Part shown: positions 50,494 through 59,646 of the stretch, piece after piece
Layout: each line of letters begins with the position of its first letter
How positions within the stretch are numbered: the stretch's first letter is position 1
Assembly: GCA_965656085.1 (NCBI GenBank)
Contig: CBFHJA010000004.1
Location: forward strand, 1 to 64,000
Source of the DNA: Aliishimia sp965656085
GTDB lineage: Bacteria > Pseudomonadota > Alphaproteobacteria > Rhodobacterales > Rhodobacteraceae
Length of the DNA: 64,000 nt
Direction of reading: 5' to 3'
Made by a program: the position numbers and the translations under genes
Notes under the pieces: generated by a model
Seen by the model: the letters and a program-made list of their open reading frames with translations, nothing else
Told to the model about the DNA's origin: nothing
Database searches by the model: none

Positions 50494-51233
50494 ATCAGCC
50501 CAACCGCCTTTCTAACATCCTCATCCCGAAGGGAAATTTCGCCCCCTAGCCATGCGTCCGCCGCCTCCGAACACATCCAGAGCAGTGCCTTGGCGGGCCA
50601 GTCGGCGGGGATGTGATCGGACCAGTCGAGCTGGCTCACCGGGTTGATCCCCGACGCCTTGATCTCGCGCTGCATCTGCGTGGCCACCGTGCCCGGCGAC
50701 AGTCCGATGGCACGGATGCCGTCGGCGCGGTTTTCCTTGTCGAGACAGCGGGTTAGCATGTGAACGGCGGCCTTGGAGGCGCAGTAGTGGCTCCACGCTT
50801 CCACCGGGCCATGCGCTGCGCCCGAGCTGATCGTCAGCACCGAGCCACCGCCCCGTTCGATCATCCCCGGCACCACCGCCCGCATCCCGTAATAGACGCC
50901 CTTGAGGTTGATATCGATCACCTGCCCCCAGCCCGCCGGATCGGACGTGGCCAGATGCGAGATCGGCTCGACGACCCCGGCATTGTTGATCAGCACGTCC
51001 ACCGGCCCAAGCTCCGCCGCGCAACGTGCCACCGCATTTTCCATTGCGTCCCAGTCACTTACATCGCAGGCGATGGCGCAGGCCGCGTCGCCGATCTCCG
51101 CCGCCAGCTCTGACAGCGCCTCGGTGCTGCGCGCCAGCAAGGCCACCTTGGCCCCGGCTGCGGCGAACACGCGCGCCGTGTCGGCCCCTATCCCCCGGCT
51201 CGCGCCGGTTATCATCACGGTTTGTCCCTGCAT
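50490..51233 (-). CDS. Short-chain dehydrogenase/reductase
   Basis: The 247-aa protein has the NAD(P) motif TGASRGIG (10-17), NNAG near 87, catalytic Ser in TISSGAAHG and the YCASK motif (Tyr-x3-Lys) near 153. The coenzyme-binding Arg or Lys after TGA suggests NADP preference only weakly. Together with the overlapping ECH gene it may process acyl-CoA intermediates. Confidence 0.88.
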   Translation of the reverse strand: MQGQTVMITGASRGIGADTARVFAAAGAKVALLARSTEALSELAAEIGDAACAIACDVSDWDAMENAVARCAAELGPVDVLINNAGVVEPISHLATSDPAGWGQVIDINLKGVYYGMRAVVPGMIERGGGSVLTISSGAAHGPVEAWSHYCASKAAVHMLTRCLDKENRADGIRAIGLSPGTVATQMQREIKASGINPVSQLDWSDHIPADWPAKALLWMCSEAADAWLGGEISLRDEDVRKAVGLI

Positions 51234-51365
51234 GTCGCCCCCTGCTCAAAGATGTGACCTTTGGTAATCCCCGCGCGGTCAGACGTCCAGCGCCAAGCCC
51301 CCTTGACCCTCGCGCATCCCTGTCCGACCATGTGCACGCTATCCAAAAGCCGGAGTTTTCCCAAA

Positions 51366-52883
51366 ATGTCTTGCCTCAAGCCTGTCTCTGCCGCCGCCCT
51401 CGCGCTCGGCCTGTCCGCCACTGGTGCCCACGCCGATGTCACCGGCGCGCAGGTCTGGGCCGACTGGAAAAGCTATCTGCAAGGCTTCGGCTACGAGATC
51501 GCCGGCACCGAGGCGCAATCCGGGGACACGCTCACCATCACAGACATCGTCATGTCGATGACCTTGCCGGAGGGCGAGGGCGATATCGAGATGACCATGG
51601 GCACGCTGTCCTTCACGGACAATGCGAACGGCACGGTGTCGGTCGATCTGCCCGCCCGCATGCCCTTGGTCTTCAACGTCACGCCGGAAGACGAGGACGA
51701 CGTGGCCCGGGGAACCATGCTGATCGAGCAGGTCGGACAGGTCATGATTGTCTCCGGCGATCCGGACGATTTCACCTATACGTACAGCGCCGACACCATG
51801 ACGATGACGCTCGAAGACCTCGAAACCGAGGACGATGAAGGGTCGGCCGGGACGGTCGATTTCGTGGTCGGCCTGACCGATATCAGCAGCACGACCCGCA
51901 CCACCGTAGGCGACATGCGCAGCTATGACGGCAGTCTCGCGGCGGCGGCCCTGACCTATGACATGTCGTTCGACGTGCCGGAAGGGCCAGAGCAGGGCTC
52001 AGGCAGCTTCACCGGCGCGATGAACGGTCTGAGCGCCACAGGCAAAGGCCAGTTCCCTGCGGACATGGACACCGAGATGCTGAACGACATGATCGCAGCC
52101 GGCGCCGATGTGACCTCGACCATGACCTATGACAGCGGCAGCACCGAGATCGACGTGGTCTCACCCGATGGCCCCTTTTCGGCGACGACCCGCTCCACGG
52201 GCGGCACATTCGCGGTCAACATGGGCGCGGACGGTCTGCTCTACGATTTGTCCCAGACCGGCGTCGAGATGACCGCGCAGGTCCCCGACTTCCCGCTTCC
52301 CGTGACCCTGAACATGGCCGAGAGCGGCTTCAAACTCGGCATGCCGATCGTTGAAAGTCAGGACCCGCAGGATTTCGCCTTTGGCTTCAAACTGGGTGAT
52401 TTCACCATCTCCGACGCGATCTGGGGCCTGTTCGACCCGGCAGGCCAATTGCCACGTGACCCGGCCACGCTCGAACTGGATCTGGCCGGAACCGCCCGCG
52501 TGCTGGCCGATATCTTCGATCCGATGGCCATGGCTGGCACCACCGCGCCCGGCGAGATCAACTCGCTGGACATCAAGACGGTTCTCGTCGACATGATCGG
52601 CGCGCGGCTGAGCGGGTCGGGCGGGTTCACCTTCGACAACTCCGACATGGTGACCTTTGACGGCGTCCCGCGCCCCGAAGGATCGCTCGATCTGCGGCTT
52701 GAGGGCGCCAACGCGCTCTTGGACAAGCTGGTCGGCATGGGGATCTTGCCGCAAGAGCAGGCCATGGGCGCGCGGATGATGATGGGCATGTTTGGCGTGC
52801 CGCAGGGCGATGACACACTGACCTCGAAGATCGAGGTGAACGCCGAGGGCCACGTGCTCGCCAACGGCCAGCGTTTGCAATAA
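51366..52883 (+). CDS. DUF2125 domain exported protein
   Basis: The 505-aa protein has a Sec signal peptide (LALGLSATGAHA-D) and a long, acidic, beta-rich body with few basic residues, matching DUF2125 proteins of Rhodobacterales. It is probably periplasmic or outer-membrane associated. The role is unknown. ATG 51366 was chosen because the signal peptide starts there; the divergent SDR start is 132 bp away. Confidence 0.75.
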   Translation: MSCLKPVSAAALALGLSATGAHADVTGAQVWADWKSYLQGFGYEIAGTEAQSGDTLTITDIVMSMTLPEGEGDIEMTMGTLSFTDNANGTVSVDLPARMPLVFNVTPEDEDDVARGTMLIEQVGQVMIVSGDPDDFTYTYSADTMTMTLEDLETEDDEGSAGTVDFVVGLTDISSTTRTTVGDMRSYDGSLAAAALTYDMSFDVPEGPEQGSGSFTGAMNGLSATGKGQFPADMDTEMLNDMIAAGADVTSTMTYDSGSTEIDVVSPDGPFSATTRSTGGTFAVNMGADGLLYDLSQTGVEMTAQVPDFPLPVTLNMAESGFKLGMPIVESQDPQDFAFGFKLGDFTISDAIWGLFDPAGQLPRDPATLELDLAGTARVLADIFDPMAMAGTTAPGEINSLDIKTVLVDMIGARLSGSGGFTFDNSDMVTFDGVPRPEGSLDLRLEGANALLDKLVGMGILPQEQAMGARMMMGMFGVPQGDDTLTSKIEVNAEGHVLANGQRLQ

Positions 52884-52946
52884 GCATCTGGCAATAAAGA
52901 GCGCGGTGACTTGCAGTCTGGCCTGCGCAGGGCTACCTGACCTGCC

Positions 52947-54293
52947 ATGACAGACAGCCTTTCCGATCTCACAGATGCGCTTCTTGCCGCCGCACGCGCG
53001 GCGGGAGCCGATGCGGCCGATGCACTGGCCCTCACCGATATCGCCATTTCCGCCGATGTGCGGGAGGGCAAGCTGGAGCAGGCCGAGCGCGCGGAAGGCA
53101 CCGATCTGGGGCTGCGGGTGTTCGTCGGGCAGCGGCAGGCCAACGTGTCCTCCTCCGATGCCAGCCCCGCGACCCTGCAAGCGATGGCCGAGCGCGCCGT
53201 CGCGATGGCCCGCGAAGCGCCCGAAGACCCCTACGCTGGATTGGCCGACCCCTCGCAACTGGCCACCGATTGGGACATGGACGCGCTGGAATTGAGCGAT
53301 CCGGCAGGCGAGCCCGACCCCGCCGCCTTGCAGGCCGATGCCACCGAAGCCGAGGCCGCCGCACTGGCCAATGACAGGGTGAGCCAGGTTCAGGCCAGCA
53401 GCGCGACCTATTCCAAACGCTACGCGCACTTCGCCGCCACCAACGGGTTCAGCGGCGGCTATGCCCGCACGGGCCGGTCGGTGTCCTGCGTGGCGATTGC
53501 GGGCACGGGCCTCGGCATGGAGCGCGATTACGACGGCGACAGCCGGGTGTTTCAGTCCGACCTGCGCCCCGCCGCCGAGATTGGGACCGAGGCCGCACGC
53601 CGCGCCGTGGAGCGGGTGGGCGCGCGCAAACCGCCCACCGGCACCTACCCGGTCCTGTTCGACGAGCGCATTGCCGCCTCCCTGATCGGACATTTGCTGG
53701 TTGCCGCCAACGGCTCCAGCATCGCGCGCGGTGCGTCCTGGCTTTTGGGCAAGGACGGCACGCCTGTCTTGCCCGATCACCTCGACCTGCTCGAAGACCC
53801 CCATCGCCCCCGCGCCGCTGGCTCGCGCGCCTTTGACGGCGAGGGCCTGCCCACCCGGCAGCGCAAGATTGTCGATCAGGGCGTGCTCACCGGCTGGACC
53901 CTCGATCTGGCCACCGGGCGCAAGCTCGGCCTGCCCTCGACCGGCAATGCCGGGCGCGGCGTGTCCTCGCCCCCCAGCCCGTCCACGTGGAATGTCGCGC
54001 TGACCCAAGGCGCAGTGAGCAAAGCGGACCTGATCCGCGACATGGGCACCGGGCTGCTCGTGACCTCGATGATCGGCTCCACGATCAACCCCAACACCGG
54101 CGATTACTCGCGCGGCGCGTCGGGCATGTGGATCGAGAATGGCGAGATTGCCTATCCGGTGAACGAATGCACGATTGCGGGGAGCTTGCCCGAGATGCTG
54201 CGCCGGATCGTGCCAGCAAACGATGCGCGCCCATGGCTGAGCCGCGTGGTGCCGTCGCTGCTGGTGGACGGGATGACCCTTGCCGGATCCTGA
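52947..54293 (+). CDS. pmbA: TldE/PmbA-family metalloprotease-like protein
   Basis: The 448-aa protein is the TldE half of the TldD/TldE heterodimer, which degrades unfolded peptides and matures some modified peptides. It has the N-terminal AALTDIAISADVREGKLEQ region and the C-terminal GVLTGWTLDL...STGNAGRG and VTSMIGSTINPNTGDYSRGASG motifs typical of PmbA. It lacks the HExxxH of TldD, as expected. The cysQ-like start lies inside its last codons. Confidence 0.93.
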   Translation: MTDSLSDLTDALLAAARAAGADAADALALTDIAISADVREGKLEQAERAEGTDLGLRVFVGQRQANVSSSDASPATLQAMAERAVAMAREAPEDPYAGLADPSQLATDWDMDALELSDPAGEPDPAALQADATEAEAAALANDRVSQVQASSATYSKRYAHFAATNGFSGGYARTGRSVSCVAIAGTGLGMERDYDGDSRVFQSDLRPAAEIGTEAARRAVERVGARKPPTGTYPVLFDERIAASLIGHLLVAANGSSIARGASWLLGKDGTPVLPDHLDLLEDPHRPRAAGSRAFDGEGLPTRQRKIVDQGVLTGWTLDLATGRKLGLPSTGNAGRGVSSPPSPSTWNVALTQGAVSKADLIRDMGTGLLVTSMIGSTINPNTGDYSRGASGMWIENGEIAYPVNECTIAGSLPEMLRRIVPANDARPWLSRVVPSLLVDGMTLAGS

Positions 54294-55068
54294 GGCCGAC
54301 CTTGCGCTGATCTTGGGTGCGATACGCGGCGCGGGGGACATCGCCCTGCGCTTCATCGGCCCGGAGGCAAAGGTCTGGCACAAAGAGGATGGCGCTGGCC
54401 CCGTCACCGAGGCGGATTACGCGGTGAACGATCACCTCCTGCGAACCCTGCGCAGCGACCGCCCGGACTATGGCTGGCTGTCCGAGGAGACCGAAGACGA
54501 CCGCGCCCGGCTGGAGGCCGAGACGGTCTTCATCGTCGATCCCATCGACGGCACCCGCAGCTTCATGGAGGGCTCGCGCACATGGGCCCATTCCGTCGCG
54601 GTGGTGCACAAGGGCCGCCCGGTGGCGGGCGCAATCTACCTGCCGCAACGCGGGCTATTGTTCAGCGCGGCCAAGGACGCCGGGGCGTGGCTCGGCGACG
54701 AAAGGCTGACCGCACGGCAGGGCACCGATCTATCCCGGGCCGAGGTGCTCGCGACGAAGCCCAACCTGCGCGCCCAGTTCTGGCGCGGCGAGGCCCCTCG
54801 CTTCGAGCGCGCCCACCGCCCCTCGCTGGCCTACCGCATGGCGCTGGTGGGGCAGGGCCGCTTCGATGGCATGATCACCTTCCGCCCGACATGGGAGTGG
54901 GATATCGCCGCCGGCGCGCTGATCGCCGCCGAGGCGGGCGCGCGCGTGACCGACCGCAGCGGCACACCTCTGCGCTTCAACGCCCCCGACCCGCGCACCC
55001 ATGGCGTGATTGCAGCCGGACCGGCCCTGCATGATGTATTGGTCGCCGCGCATATCCCGACCGCTTGA
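54280..55068 (+). CDS. Inositol monophosphatase-family protein (CysQ-like)
   Basis: The 262-aa protein has the metal motifs of the family: GPVTEADYAVN, SEET, VDPIDGTRSF (near 85) and WEWDIAAGALIAAEAG (near 205). By length and context it is likely a 3'(2'),5'-bisphosphate nucleotidase recycling pAp, but an inositol or sugar phosphatase is possible. It starts at TTG overlapping pmbA by 14 bp. Next come kdtA-like and lpxK. Confidence 0.85.
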   Translation: MPDPEADLALILGAIRGAGDIALRFIGPEAKVWHKEDGAGPVTEADYAVNDHLLRTLRSDRPDYGWLSEETEDDRARLEAETVFIVDPIDGTRSFMEGSRTWAHSVAVVHKGRPVAGAIYLPQRGLLFSAAKDAGAWLGDERLTARQGTDLSRAEVLATKPNLRAQFWRGEAPRFERAHRPSLAYRMALVGQGRFDGMITFRPTWEWDIAAGALIAAEAGARVTDRSGTPLRFNAPDPRTHGVIAAGPALHDVLVAAHIPTA

Positions 55069-55132
55069 CCAAGGTCAGGCCTTGCATCAAAGCTGCTCCC
55101 CAATGATTGATTTCGCAGGACATCCCTGAGCG

Positions 55133-56371
55133 ATGGCTGTTGCCCGCGCCTTCAGCCTCGCGGCCTACAGGGCCTTGTCACGCCGCACCCCGCCGCCGCC
55201 AGCGCCGACCTACCCGCCGCGCGGCGCGGACGAGTTGGTCTGGCTGCATGTGGGCAACATGGACGACCTGACCGCCCTGACAGGTTTGTGCGAGCGCTTG
55301 CAGTCGTACAGACCGGGCGTGACGATCCTGTTCACCTTGCCACAAGACGCGGACCTGCCCGGCGGCGCGGATGTCCTGCCACCCGATTGCGCGCAGGTCC
55401 CGGTGCCCGACGAACACCCCGCCAGCGTTGCCGCGTTTCTGGACCACTGGCAGCCCGATCTCGCGCTCTGGGTCTGGGGCGGACTGCGCCCGAACCTGAT
55501 CGACATGACCCACGCACGGGGCATCCCCCTGCACTTGATCTCGGCGGACCTCGCCGGTCTGGACGGGCGGCGCGAGAGCTGGCTGCCCGATCTCGGACGC
55601 CATCTGGCGGGCTGCTTTGCCTCCGCCTCCGCCCGCTCGGCCTCTGCCGCCCGCGCCCTTGCCCGGCTGGGCCTCGCGCCGAAACGGATCACCGTCATGC
55701 CCCCCTTGCAGCCTGCCGGACAGGTCCCGGGCTGCGCCGAGCGCGACCTTGCGGACCTGACGGACTGCTTGCAAAGCCGCCCGGTCTGGTATGCCGCAGA
55801 CCTTGCGCGCGGCGAGTGGCGCGAGATGATCGACGCCCATCTGATCGCCCTGCGCTCGGCCCATCGGCTCTTGCTGGTCCTGCATGTACATCACCCGGAC
55901 GAATTGCCGGGAATCGCGGCGTTTCTGGAGACGTACGGGCTGAGCTTTGCGATCTGGAGCGATGGCGACGCCCCCCGCGAAAGCACGCAAATCCTGCTGA
56001 CCGACCTGCCGGACGAGGCCGGGCTCTGGCACCGGATCGCGGCGGTCACGTTTCTGGGCGGGTCTCTGGCCGAAGGCAGCGCCGGGCGCGACCCGCTGCC
56101 CGCAGCCCAACTGGGCAGCGCGGTCGTGCATGGGCCCTATGTGAGCGCGTTTCAAGCGAGCTACGCGCGTCTCAGCGAGGCCGGGGCCGCCCGCAAGGTG
56201 CGCGATGCGGCGGGCCTCGGGAGCGCAGTCGCGGAACTGATCGTCCCGGCCAAGACTGCCGCTATGGCCCATGCGGGCTGGAACGTGGTCACCGAGGGCG
56301 CCGAACTTGTCGACAGCGTGATCGACCTCGTGCAGGACAGTCTCGACCGCGCTCGGCAGGCAAGCCCATGA
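55133..56371 (+). CDS. Divergent 3-deoxy-D-manno-octulosonate (Kdo) transferase-like protein
   Basis: The 412-aa protein has the two-domain GT-B layout of WaaA/KdtA: an N-terminal basic and membrane-proximal region, DLALWVWGGLRPNLI, and the C-terminal nucleotide-site FLGGSLAEGSAGRDPLPAAQLG. The usual HAASVGE with the base Glu is replaced by HVGNMDD (39-45), putting Asp at that position. It overlaps lpxK by 4 bp, as true WaaA genes often do. It may transfer Kdo with altered catalysis or another sugar acid. Confidence 0.72.
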   Translation: MAVARAFSLAAYRALSRRTPPPPAPTYPPRGADELVWLHVGNMDDLTALTGLCERLQSYRPGVTILFTLPQDADLPGGADVLPPDCAQVPVPDEHPASVAAFLDHWQPDLALWVWGGLRPNLIDMTHARGIPLHLISADLAGLDGRRESWLPDLGRHLAGCFASASARSASAARALARLGLAPKRITVMPPLQPAGQVPGCAERDLADLTDCLQSRPVWYAADLARGEWREMIDAHLIALRSAHRLLLVLHVHHPDELPGIAAFLETYGLSFAIWSDGDAPRESTQILLTDLPDEAGLWHRIAAVTFLGGSLAEGSAGRDPLPAAQLGSAVVHGPYVSAFQASYARLSEAGAARKVRDAAGLGSAVAELIVPAKTAAMAHAGWNVVTEGAELVDSVIDLVQDSLDRARQASP

Positions 56372-57354
56372 GAGAGCCCCGGTTCTGGTCCGACCCGCGC
56401 TCGCTCTGGCCGCGCCTGCTGGCCCCGCTCGGCGCGCTCTATGCCGCCGCAACCGCCCGCAGACTGGCGCGCGGCCCCCGCGAACGCCTCGGCATCCCGG
56501 TGATCTGCGTCGGCAACCTCAATGCCGGGGGCACCGGAAAGACGCCCACCACCATCGCCCTCGCCGAACGCCTGCGCGCGCGCCACCACATCCCTCATAT
56601 CGTCTCACGCGGCTATGGCGGATCGCTCGAAGGCCCGGTGCAGGTCCAGCCCGCCCGGCACAAGGCCACGCAAGTGGGTGACGAGCCGCTCCTGCTCGCG
56701 GCCTTCGCGGATGTCTGGGTCGCCAAGGACCGCGCAGCGGGCGCGCGCGCCGCGATGGAGGCCGGCGCGACCTGCATTTTGCTCGATGACGGGTTCCAGA
56801 ATCCGGCGCTGGCCCATGATCTGTCGCTGGTCGTGGTGGATGCCGCGCGCGGTTTCGGCAATGGCCGCTGCATCCCCGCAGGCCCCCTGCGCGAGCCGGT
56901 CCCCACCGGGCTGGCGCGGGCCGACGCGCTGGTGACCATCGGCGCGCCGGAAGATCAGCCCCGGTTCGACACCAGCGTGGTGCCTGCCGCCTTGCCTCGG
57001 CTGCAAGCCGAGTTGAAGCCCTTGCAAACCGGCATGGCATGGGACGGCTTGCCCGTCCTTGCCTTCGCCGGGATCGGGCATCCCGAAAAGTTCTTTCGAA
57101 CGCTGGAGCGTCTGGGGGCAAACATCCTGCATGCCGAACCGCTTGCCGATCACGAACCCCTGACGGCGGCGATGATGACCCGCCTGCAAAACGAGGCGCT
57201 TTTGAAGGGCGCGCAACTCGTCACCACCGAAAAAGACGCCGCCCGCCTGCCCGCCACATGGCGCGGCAAGGTGATGGCCTTGCCTGTCCGGCTGGAATTT
57301 GGCGACTGGGACGCGCTCGACGCCCTTTTGAACCGGGTTCCCGCCCCGGACTAG
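56368..57354 (+). CDS. lpxK: Tetraacyldisaccharide 4'-kinase
   Basis: The 328-aa LpxK phosphorylates the 4' position of the lipid A disaccharide at the inner membrane. It has the P-loop GNLNAGGTGKTPTTIALAE (51-69), SRGYGG, LLDDGFQNPAL with the catalytic Asp pair, and TTEKDAARLP near the C-terminus. The N-terminal helix (LLAPLGALYAAATARR) anchors it to the membrane. It is the last gene of the pmbA-cysQ-kdtA-lpxK run. Confidence 0.95.
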   Translation: MREPRFWSDPRSLWPRLLAPLGALYAAATARRLARGPRERLGIPVICVGNLNAGGTGKTPTTIALAERLRARHHIPHIVSRGYGGSLEGPVQVQPARHKATQVGDEPLLLAAFADVWVAKDRAAGARAAMEAGATCILLDDGFQNPALAHDLSLVVVDAARGFGNGRCIPAGPLREPVPTGLARADALVTIGAPEDQPRFDTSVVPAALPRLQAELKPLQTGMAWDGLPVLAFAGIGHPEKFFRTLERLGANILHAEPLADHEPLTAAMMTRLQNEALLKGAQLVTTEKDAARLPATWRGKVMALPVRLEFGDWDALDALLNRVPAPD

Positions 57355-57510
57355 GGCGCATTGGCCCCGGTACTTTGGAACCTCGCGTGGGGGACGCGCC
57401 CCGGGCGCCGTAGGGTGGGCAATTTGCCTCAGCCTGCCACTTTAGCGGCGGGCGAAGTCCGGCAGGCGCTTTTCGTTTTGCGAAAAGCTGCCGGGAGGAC
57501 CACCATGGCG

Positions 57511-57701
57511 AAAGGTTAACGCGCGGAGTACCGAACGGTGTGTTAAACCGCGAACGAATCGAAAACGAGCCATACACGTGCCATACGCGCAGCCATACGC
57601 CGAGCCATACACCTGCCATCCCTTGTTTTTATGGCGTTAACGCCTCTGTTCACGTTTTGGGCGAAAGCCGTGCCGTGCGGGCGTTCGCTGCGTTAACCTT
57701 T
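57511..57701. repeat. 190-bp interspersed repeat, copy D
   Basis: The termini extend to 14 bp of inverted repeat (GCGAAAGGTTAACG and CGTTAACCTTTCGC). All five GCCATAC-type units are clear, starting near 57571 with steps 11-12-12-11. One extra base relative to B and C gives 191 bp. The left flank carries GGAACCTCGCGTGGGGGA (57377) and GGTGGGCAATTTGCC (57413). The gap 57355-57718 contains nothing else. Confidence 0.9.
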
Positions 57702-57718
57702 CGCGGCAAAGGGCCGCT

Positions 57719-58837
57719 CTACGCGCTGTCATCCTCGCCGAGTTTCGGCGCCGGGCGCGCGTGTACGAGATCGGCATCCGAGAACACAAAAGGCGCGCGC
57801 ACGCCGGGCACGCCGCCCACCTCGATCTGCATCCCCCGCGCCTGCACCTGCGGGTCGGCAAAGACCTGATCGAACGTGTTGATCGGCCCCGCCGGAACGC
57901 CCTTCGCCTCGCAGGCCGCGAGCAGATCGGCCGAGGAGAAACCCCGCGTGGCCGCATTCAGACGGCGGATCATCTCGGGCCGGTTCGCAATCCGGTCCTT
58001 GTTATGCAGGTAGTCAGGATCTGTCGCCATGTCCTCCAGCCCCAAGAGCCCGCAAAGCCGTTGATATTGCCCGTCATTTCCGGTTGCGATGATGATGTAG
58101 CCGTCCGCCGTGTCGAACACCTCATAGGGCGTCAGGTTCATATGCGCGTTCCCCATCCGCCCCGGTGCCACATCCGTGGTCAGGTAGTTCAGCGCCTGAT
58201 TGGCCGTGACCGCCACCGCCACGTCGAAGAGCGCCATATCGACATGCTGGCCCTTGCCGGTCGCTTGCCGCTGGTGCAGCGCGGCGAGGATCGCGGTCGT
58301 TGCATAAACCCCTGTAAAGATGTCAGTAATCGCCACCCCGGTCTTCTGCGGCTGGCCTTCCGGCGCGCCGGTGATCGACATCAGCCCGGACATGCCCTGA
58401 ATGATGAAGTCGTAGCCCGCCCGGTGTGCGTAGGGGCCAGTTTGCCCGAACCCGGTGATCGAGCAATAGATCAGCCCGGGGTTGATCTCCTTGAGACTGT
58501 CATAGTCGAGCCCGTATTTCTTCAGCCCGCCCACCTTGAAATTCTCAATGACGATATCGGCTTCGCGCACCAGATCGCGCACGAGCTTTTGCCCCTCTTC
58601 GGTCCGAAAATCGGCTGTTATCGAGGCCTTACCCCGGTTGGCCGAGTGGAAATAGGCGGCAGATACGTCCTCGTCCCGGGTCACAAAGGGAGGTCCCCAT
58701 TTGCGCGTGTCGTCGCCATCGGGGCTTTCGATCTTGATGACGTCCGCGCCCAGATCACCAAGCGTTTGCCCGGCCCATGGCCCCGCGAGCACACGTGCGA
58801 TTTCGATCACTTTGAGGCCGGCGAGAGGGGCGGTCAT
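57719..58837 (-). CDS. CaiB/BaiF (family III) CoA-transferase
   Basis: The 372-aa protein opens VIEIARVLAGPWAGQTLGDLGADVIKIE and has HSANRGKASI, IENFKVGGLKKYG and GYDFIIQGMSGLM with the catalytic Asp that forms the acyl-aspartyl anhydride. It moves CoA between carboxylic acids such as oxalate, carnitine or itaconate types. The acid is not determined. Its stop lies 17 bp from repeat copy D. Confidence 0.92.
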   Translation of the reverse strand: MTAPLAGLKVIEIARVLAGPWAGQTLGDLGADVIKIESPDGDDTRKWGPPFVTRDEDVSAAYFHSANRGKASITADFRTEEGQKLVRDLVREADIVIENFKVGGLKKYGLDYDSLKEINPGLIYCSITGFGQTGPYAHRAGYDFIIQGMSGLMSITGAPEGQPQKTGVAITDIFTGVYATTAILAALHQRQATGKGQHVDMALFDVAVAVTANQALNYLTTDVAPGRMGNAHMNLTPYEVFDTADGYIIIATGNDGQYQRLCGLLGLEDMATDPDYLHNKDRIANRPEMIRRLNAATRGFSSADLLAACEAKGVPAGPINTFDQVFADPQVQARGMQIEVGGVPGVRAPFVFSDADLVHARPAPKLGEDDSA

Positions 58838-58884
58838 GGGGGTCTTCCTTCTTGTTTATGTGCGGCGCAGAGTACCACGCCACG

Positions 58885-58914
58885 AAAAAGGGGCAACGCG
58901 TAGAGCGCTGCCCC
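58885..58914 (-). terminator. Rho-independent terminator after the DsbA-like gene
   Basis: Read on the minus strand, GGGGCAGCGC and a complementary GTTGCCCC arm surround a short loop and run into TTTTT. It lies 25 bp past the stop of the DsbA-like gene. Confidence 0.8.
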
Positions 58915-58938
58915 ATATGGTCTGCCCGGAGGCCGCGA

Positions 58939-59628
58939 TCAGCCGCCTGCGGCCTCGTCGATGAGGCGGGACATCTCGGCATAAGACATGTTCTGATAGG
59001 TCGTGCCATTGATCACGAAGGCGGGCGTGCTGCGAATCCCGTGCTCGTCCGCGTTTTCCTGATACCATGCGACCAGTGTGCGCAGCTTGTCCTGATCGTT
59101 CAGGCAGGCTTCAAGCTGATCCGCCCCAAGCCCCGCGACCCGCCCGATCTTGCGCAACTCATCCACGATCGCCACCGGCTCACCCGCGCCGCTCCACTCG
59201 GCCTGCGTGCTGTAGATCATGTCGGAGATGCCGAAGAACGCGGTGTCGGTGCCCGCGCAGCGCGCAATGGCCGAGGCCCAGAGCCCGTAGCGGTCGAAAT
59301 AGACCTCGCGGTAGATGAACTGGATCTTGCCGCTGTCGATATAATCGGCCTTGAGCTGCTTGAACGGGCCGGTGTGGAACGTCGCGCAATGCGGGCAGGT
59401 GTAGCTCGCATATTCGATCACCGTGACCGGCGCGTCAGCATTTCCAAGTGCCATTTCCTGCACGGTGGAGGTGTCGATCTCCTCCGCGGTCTGGGCGTTG
59501 GCCGCGCCGAGCAGGGCTTGCGCCTGTGCTGTGCGGTCCGGCGCGGACGGGGTTTGCGGTGCGAATGTCAGCCACGCGCCGGCAGCGAAGACGGCGACGA
59601 GTGCGACAAGGATCAGGTTACGTGACAT
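58939..59628 (-). CDS. DsbA-family periplasmic thiol oxidoreductase
   Basis: The 229-aa protein has a signal peptide or anchor (residues 5-22), then the thioredoxin fold with YASYTCPHCATFH, active-site CPHC near residue 76, and the cis-Pro loop GIRSTPAFVING. It belongs to the DsbA/ScsC-like DSBA family and probably forms disulfides in exported proteins. It lies 18 bp downstream of the DciA-like gene. Confidence 0.9.
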   Translation of the reverse strand: MSRNLILVALVAVFAAGAWLTFAPQTPSAPDRTAQAQALLGAANAQTAEEIDTSTVQEMALGNADAPVTVIEYASYTCPHCATFHTGPFKQLKADYIDSGKIQFIYREVYFDRYGLWASAIARCAGTDTAFFGISDMIYSTQAEWSGAGEPVAIVDELRKIGRVAGLGADQLEACLNDQDKLRTLVAWYQENADEHGIRSTPAFVINGTTYQNMSYAEMSRLIDEAAGG

Positions 59629-59646
59629 GAGGGTCTGCCCTAATTG

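Noticed and set aside
52161..54407. Open frame of about 748 codons antisense to pmbA and DUF2125
   Set aside because: Shadow of the pmbA coding frame; composition is typical of antisense frames in GC-rich DNA.
55288..56367. Long extension of the lpxK frame upstream (688 aa)
   Set aside because: It overlaps the whole Kdo-transferase-like gene in another frame; ATG 56368 overlaps that gene's stop and starts the membrane helix of LpxK.
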